From: Subdoligranulum variabile
GTDB taxonomy: Bacteria; Bacillota; Clostridia; Oscillospirales; Ruminococcaceae
Length of the DNA: 15,298 nucleotides
Assembly: GCA_004552305.1 (NCBI GenBank)
Contig: SFOX01000032.1
Location: forward strand, 1 to 15,298
Reading direction: 5' to 3'
Made by a program: the position numbers and the translations under genes. Under the pieces are notes generated by a model that searched no databases, was not told where the DNA came from, and worked only from the letters and a program-made list of their open reading frames with translations. Shown here one piece after another: positions 14,024 through 15,298 of this stretch (positions within the stretch are counted from its first letter, which is position 1; the number at the start of each line of letters is the position of its first letter).

Positions 14024-15028
14024 TCAGGTTCCGTAGATATAATAAGGGTTTTGTCCGGCATACATACTGCGGCGGTTCCACATAGTATGCGTGGCAAGGT
14101 ATTCTGCCCAGGCGCGGTAGCCCGATGGGTTAAAGTGTACGCCGTCAGCGGTTTCGTATTCATCCTTCTGGCTGCCGTCGGCAAGATTGTTCAGCGTTTC
14201 GCCCACGTTGACAAAGTAGCAGCCCTTGCGCAGGGCCATATTCGCCAGCATATCGTTGACGGTGGCAATGCGCGCATTGTCCAAGCCGGGCTTGCTGCTG
14301 ACGACGGTTTCCTGCACGGCGGGGATAGACTGGATATAGTAGATGACACCGGGGTTCAGGTTTTCGCGCAGAATGTCGATCAGTCGCTCATAGTAGGCGA
14401 TAAAGTTTTCCTCGCCGCCCTGCCGCACAAGGTTGTTGGTACCCACTAGCAGGTAGACATAGTCCGGCTGGGTCGCCACAATGGCTTCCATCGGGGTTTC
14501 CTGCTCATTGGTCACGGCATTTTTGACCTTGACATTATTGACAAAGATGTCCACACCAGCGCTGATATAGGTGGCGTACTTTGCGTTTTGATACCCGGTG
14601 GCATAAATGCCCAGACCCGAGGCAATACTGTCGCCCACAAAGGTGACGGTATTGAAGTAGTCCTTCGTCACGGTGCCCAGCATCGGCACCGCCACCATAC
14701 GGTGGTCGGTGTTGAAATAGCCGTCGTCGATGGTCTGTGCCACAGGGGCAGAGGTATCCCACACAGCCGTGTCAACGGCGGGCAAAATACGGCGCGGCTC
14801 CGCTGCGGCAGGCTCTGCCGTTGGAGTGGGCGTTGGGGTCGGCGTGGCAGTCGGCTCTGCCTGCGAGATGGGGTCTGCCTGCAGGGCAGGCTTCTTTTCT
14901 GTGGGGCGGAAGCTGAACCAGCCCACGACCGCCAGCAGCAACGCCAGCACCACGATAAGGACAATCATCAGGCGGCGCTTGCGGCGTCGACCTGCTACTT
15001 TATTGCGATAGGTGTAAAAATCAGCCAT
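14024..15028 (-). CDS. Membrane-anchored SGNH/GDSL-type hydrolase
   Basis: Probably an extracytoplasmic esterase or deacetylase tethered to the membrane. The 334-residue protein opens with about 19 mostly polar residues ending in GRRRKRR, one membrane helix at about 20-40, then a Pro/Thr linker (TPTPTPTPT near 62-70) and an SGNH domain from about 125. Seen: block I GDS with nucleophile S134, GTNN (196-199) giving the block III Asn, and block V D295-G-V-H298 completing the triad. Known of the family: SGNH hydrolases remove acyl groups from wall polymers, sugars or lipids; the substrate here is unknown. Start at 15028 (MADFYTYRNK) is preceded by AGGA; a frame extension to 15118 runs into the repeat and looks non-coding. 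It has its own strong promoter and terminator, so it is a single-gene unit. Confidence 0.85.
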   Translation of the reverse strand: MADFYTYRNKVAGRRRKRRLMIVLIVVLALLLAVVGWFSFRPTEKKPALQADPISQAEPTATPTPTPTPTAEPAAAEPRRILPAVDTAVWDTSAPVAQTIDDGYFNTDHRMVAVPMLGTVTKDYFNTVTFVGDSIASGLGIYATGYQNAKYATYISAGVDIFVNNVKVKNAVTNEQETPMEAIVATQPDYVYLLVGTNNLVRQGGEENFIAYYERLIDILRENLNPGVIYYIQSIPAVQETVVSSKPGLDNARIATVNDMLANMALRKGCYFVNVGETLNNLADGSQKDEYETADGVHFNPSGYRAWAEYLATHTMWNRRSMYAGQNPYYIYGT

Positions 15029-15101
15029 ATTGTGTTTCCTGCTTTCTTTACGGCAGCACAACGGTTCAGCAACCCGTGCTGCCCATGGCTTGGGAAGGTT
15101 T

Positions 15102-15170
15102 CTAAGGCAACACCGCACAATTCCCGTCTAGCAGTTTCAGTGCTGCACTGAGAATTATGTGGTATTGCTT
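15102..15170 (+). repeat. Short palindromic repeat, copy B (MITE-like), in the SGNH leader
   Basis: About 69 bases, opening CTAAGGCAACACCGCACAAT and closing ATTATGTGGTATTGCTTT, so the ends are imperfect inverted repeats. Inside is a perfect CAGTGC-A-GCACTG hairpin when read on the minus strand. It shares 26 identical bases (15101-15126) with the copy at 545-631 and lies in the opposite orientation to it. It fills the space between the predicted transcription start (about 15172) and the coding start of the SGNH gene, so it will be transcribed and fold in that mRNA. Confidence 0.7.
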
Positions 15171-15178
15171 TGATGTTT

Positions 15179-15207
15179 ATTATACCCCAAATGCAGGCAA
15201 ATGGCAA
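15179..15207 (-). promoter_or_regulatory. Strong promoter of the SGNH hydrolase gene
   Basis: Minus strand: -35 TTGCCA (15207-15202, 5 of 6), 17-base spacer, perfect -10 TATAAT (15184-15179). The predicted start is near 15172, giving a leader of about 144 bases that contains repeat copy B. It is the best sigma-70/sigma-A match in the window. The remaining sequence to 15298 shows no gene. Confidence 0.75.
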
Positions 15208-15298
15208 TAAAAACCGCAATCTTTTACAAATACAGTGTTGCTGCAATCGGTGTTGCCACAGGATCCACTTGACGCGGCGGCAAATGTTATTTATAATA

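Noticed and set aside
14795..14860. Repeated TPTP-coding tract as a tandem DNA repeat or phase-variable site
   Set aside because: It encodes a normal Pro/Thr linker between the membrane helix and the enzyme domain; the DNA repeat is short and imperfect.
15029..15118. N-terminal extension of the SGNH hydrolase by 30 residues
   Set aside because: The extension reads through leader sequence up to the repeat and would put unrelated residues before a normal basic-plus-membrane-helix start at 15028.
15245..15254. CGGTGTTGCC near the right edge as a third copy of the palindromic repeat
   Set aside because: Only 10 bases match, the flanks do not continue the repeat, and no second arm is seen before the window ends.

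Overview
The window looks like chromosomal DNA from a low-oxygen, spore-lineage Firmicute of class Clostridia, most likely the Ruminococcaceae/Oscillospiraceae (Faecalibacterium–Gemmiger–Subdoligranulum type). This is inferred from a GC-rich coding background with strong AGGAGG-type ribosome sites, a GlgC/GlgD two-gene ADP-glucose pyrophosphorylase, a SpoIIID homologue and a DUF6935-like protein. The genus is a guess from protein style; no search was run.

Layout, left to right. (1) 1-117: the start of an acyltransferase-3 membrane protein, running off the left edge. (2) 118-737: a gene-free, AT-rich spacer holding a short palindromic mobile-type repeat and the galK terminator. (3) 738-4541: galactokinase (minus strand) divergent from an AraC-family regulator. 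The regulator's stop codon overlaps the start of an RlmD/RumA-type rRNA m5U methyltransferase. (4) 4581-5078: a DUF6935-like protein whose best start is the non-canonical codon ATA. (5) 5254-6171: a solitary, AT-rich Mrr-type (type IV) restriction endonuclease, probably acquired, closed by a strong terminator. (6) 6317-7748: spoIIID behind a sigma-E-like promoter, then dCMP deaminase and uridine kinase. (7) 7822-13786: a minus-strand glycogen operon transcribed glgB-glgC-glgD-glgA. (8) 14024-15028: a membrane-anchored SGNH/GDSL hydrolase on the minus strand, with its own strong promoter.

How the genes fit together. GlgC/GlgD make ADP-glucose, GlgA polymerises it and GlgB branches the chain, so the operon is a nearly complete glycogen synthesis route. 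GalK feeds galactose into hexose phosphates and is probably controlled by the divergent AraC regulator and/or a palindrome just downstream of its promoter. dCMP deaminase and uridine kinase form a small pyrimidine-salvage pair.

The most unusual items are two copies of a short palindromic element, inverted relative to each other, near the two ends of the window. One sits inside the leader of the SGNH gene. Others are the ATA start of the DUF6935-like gene, a histone-like Lys/Ala tail on GlgB, the regulator/rRNA-methylase overlap, and nested palindromes upstream of glgB. I see no CRISPR array, tRNA, rRNA or complete insertion sequence.
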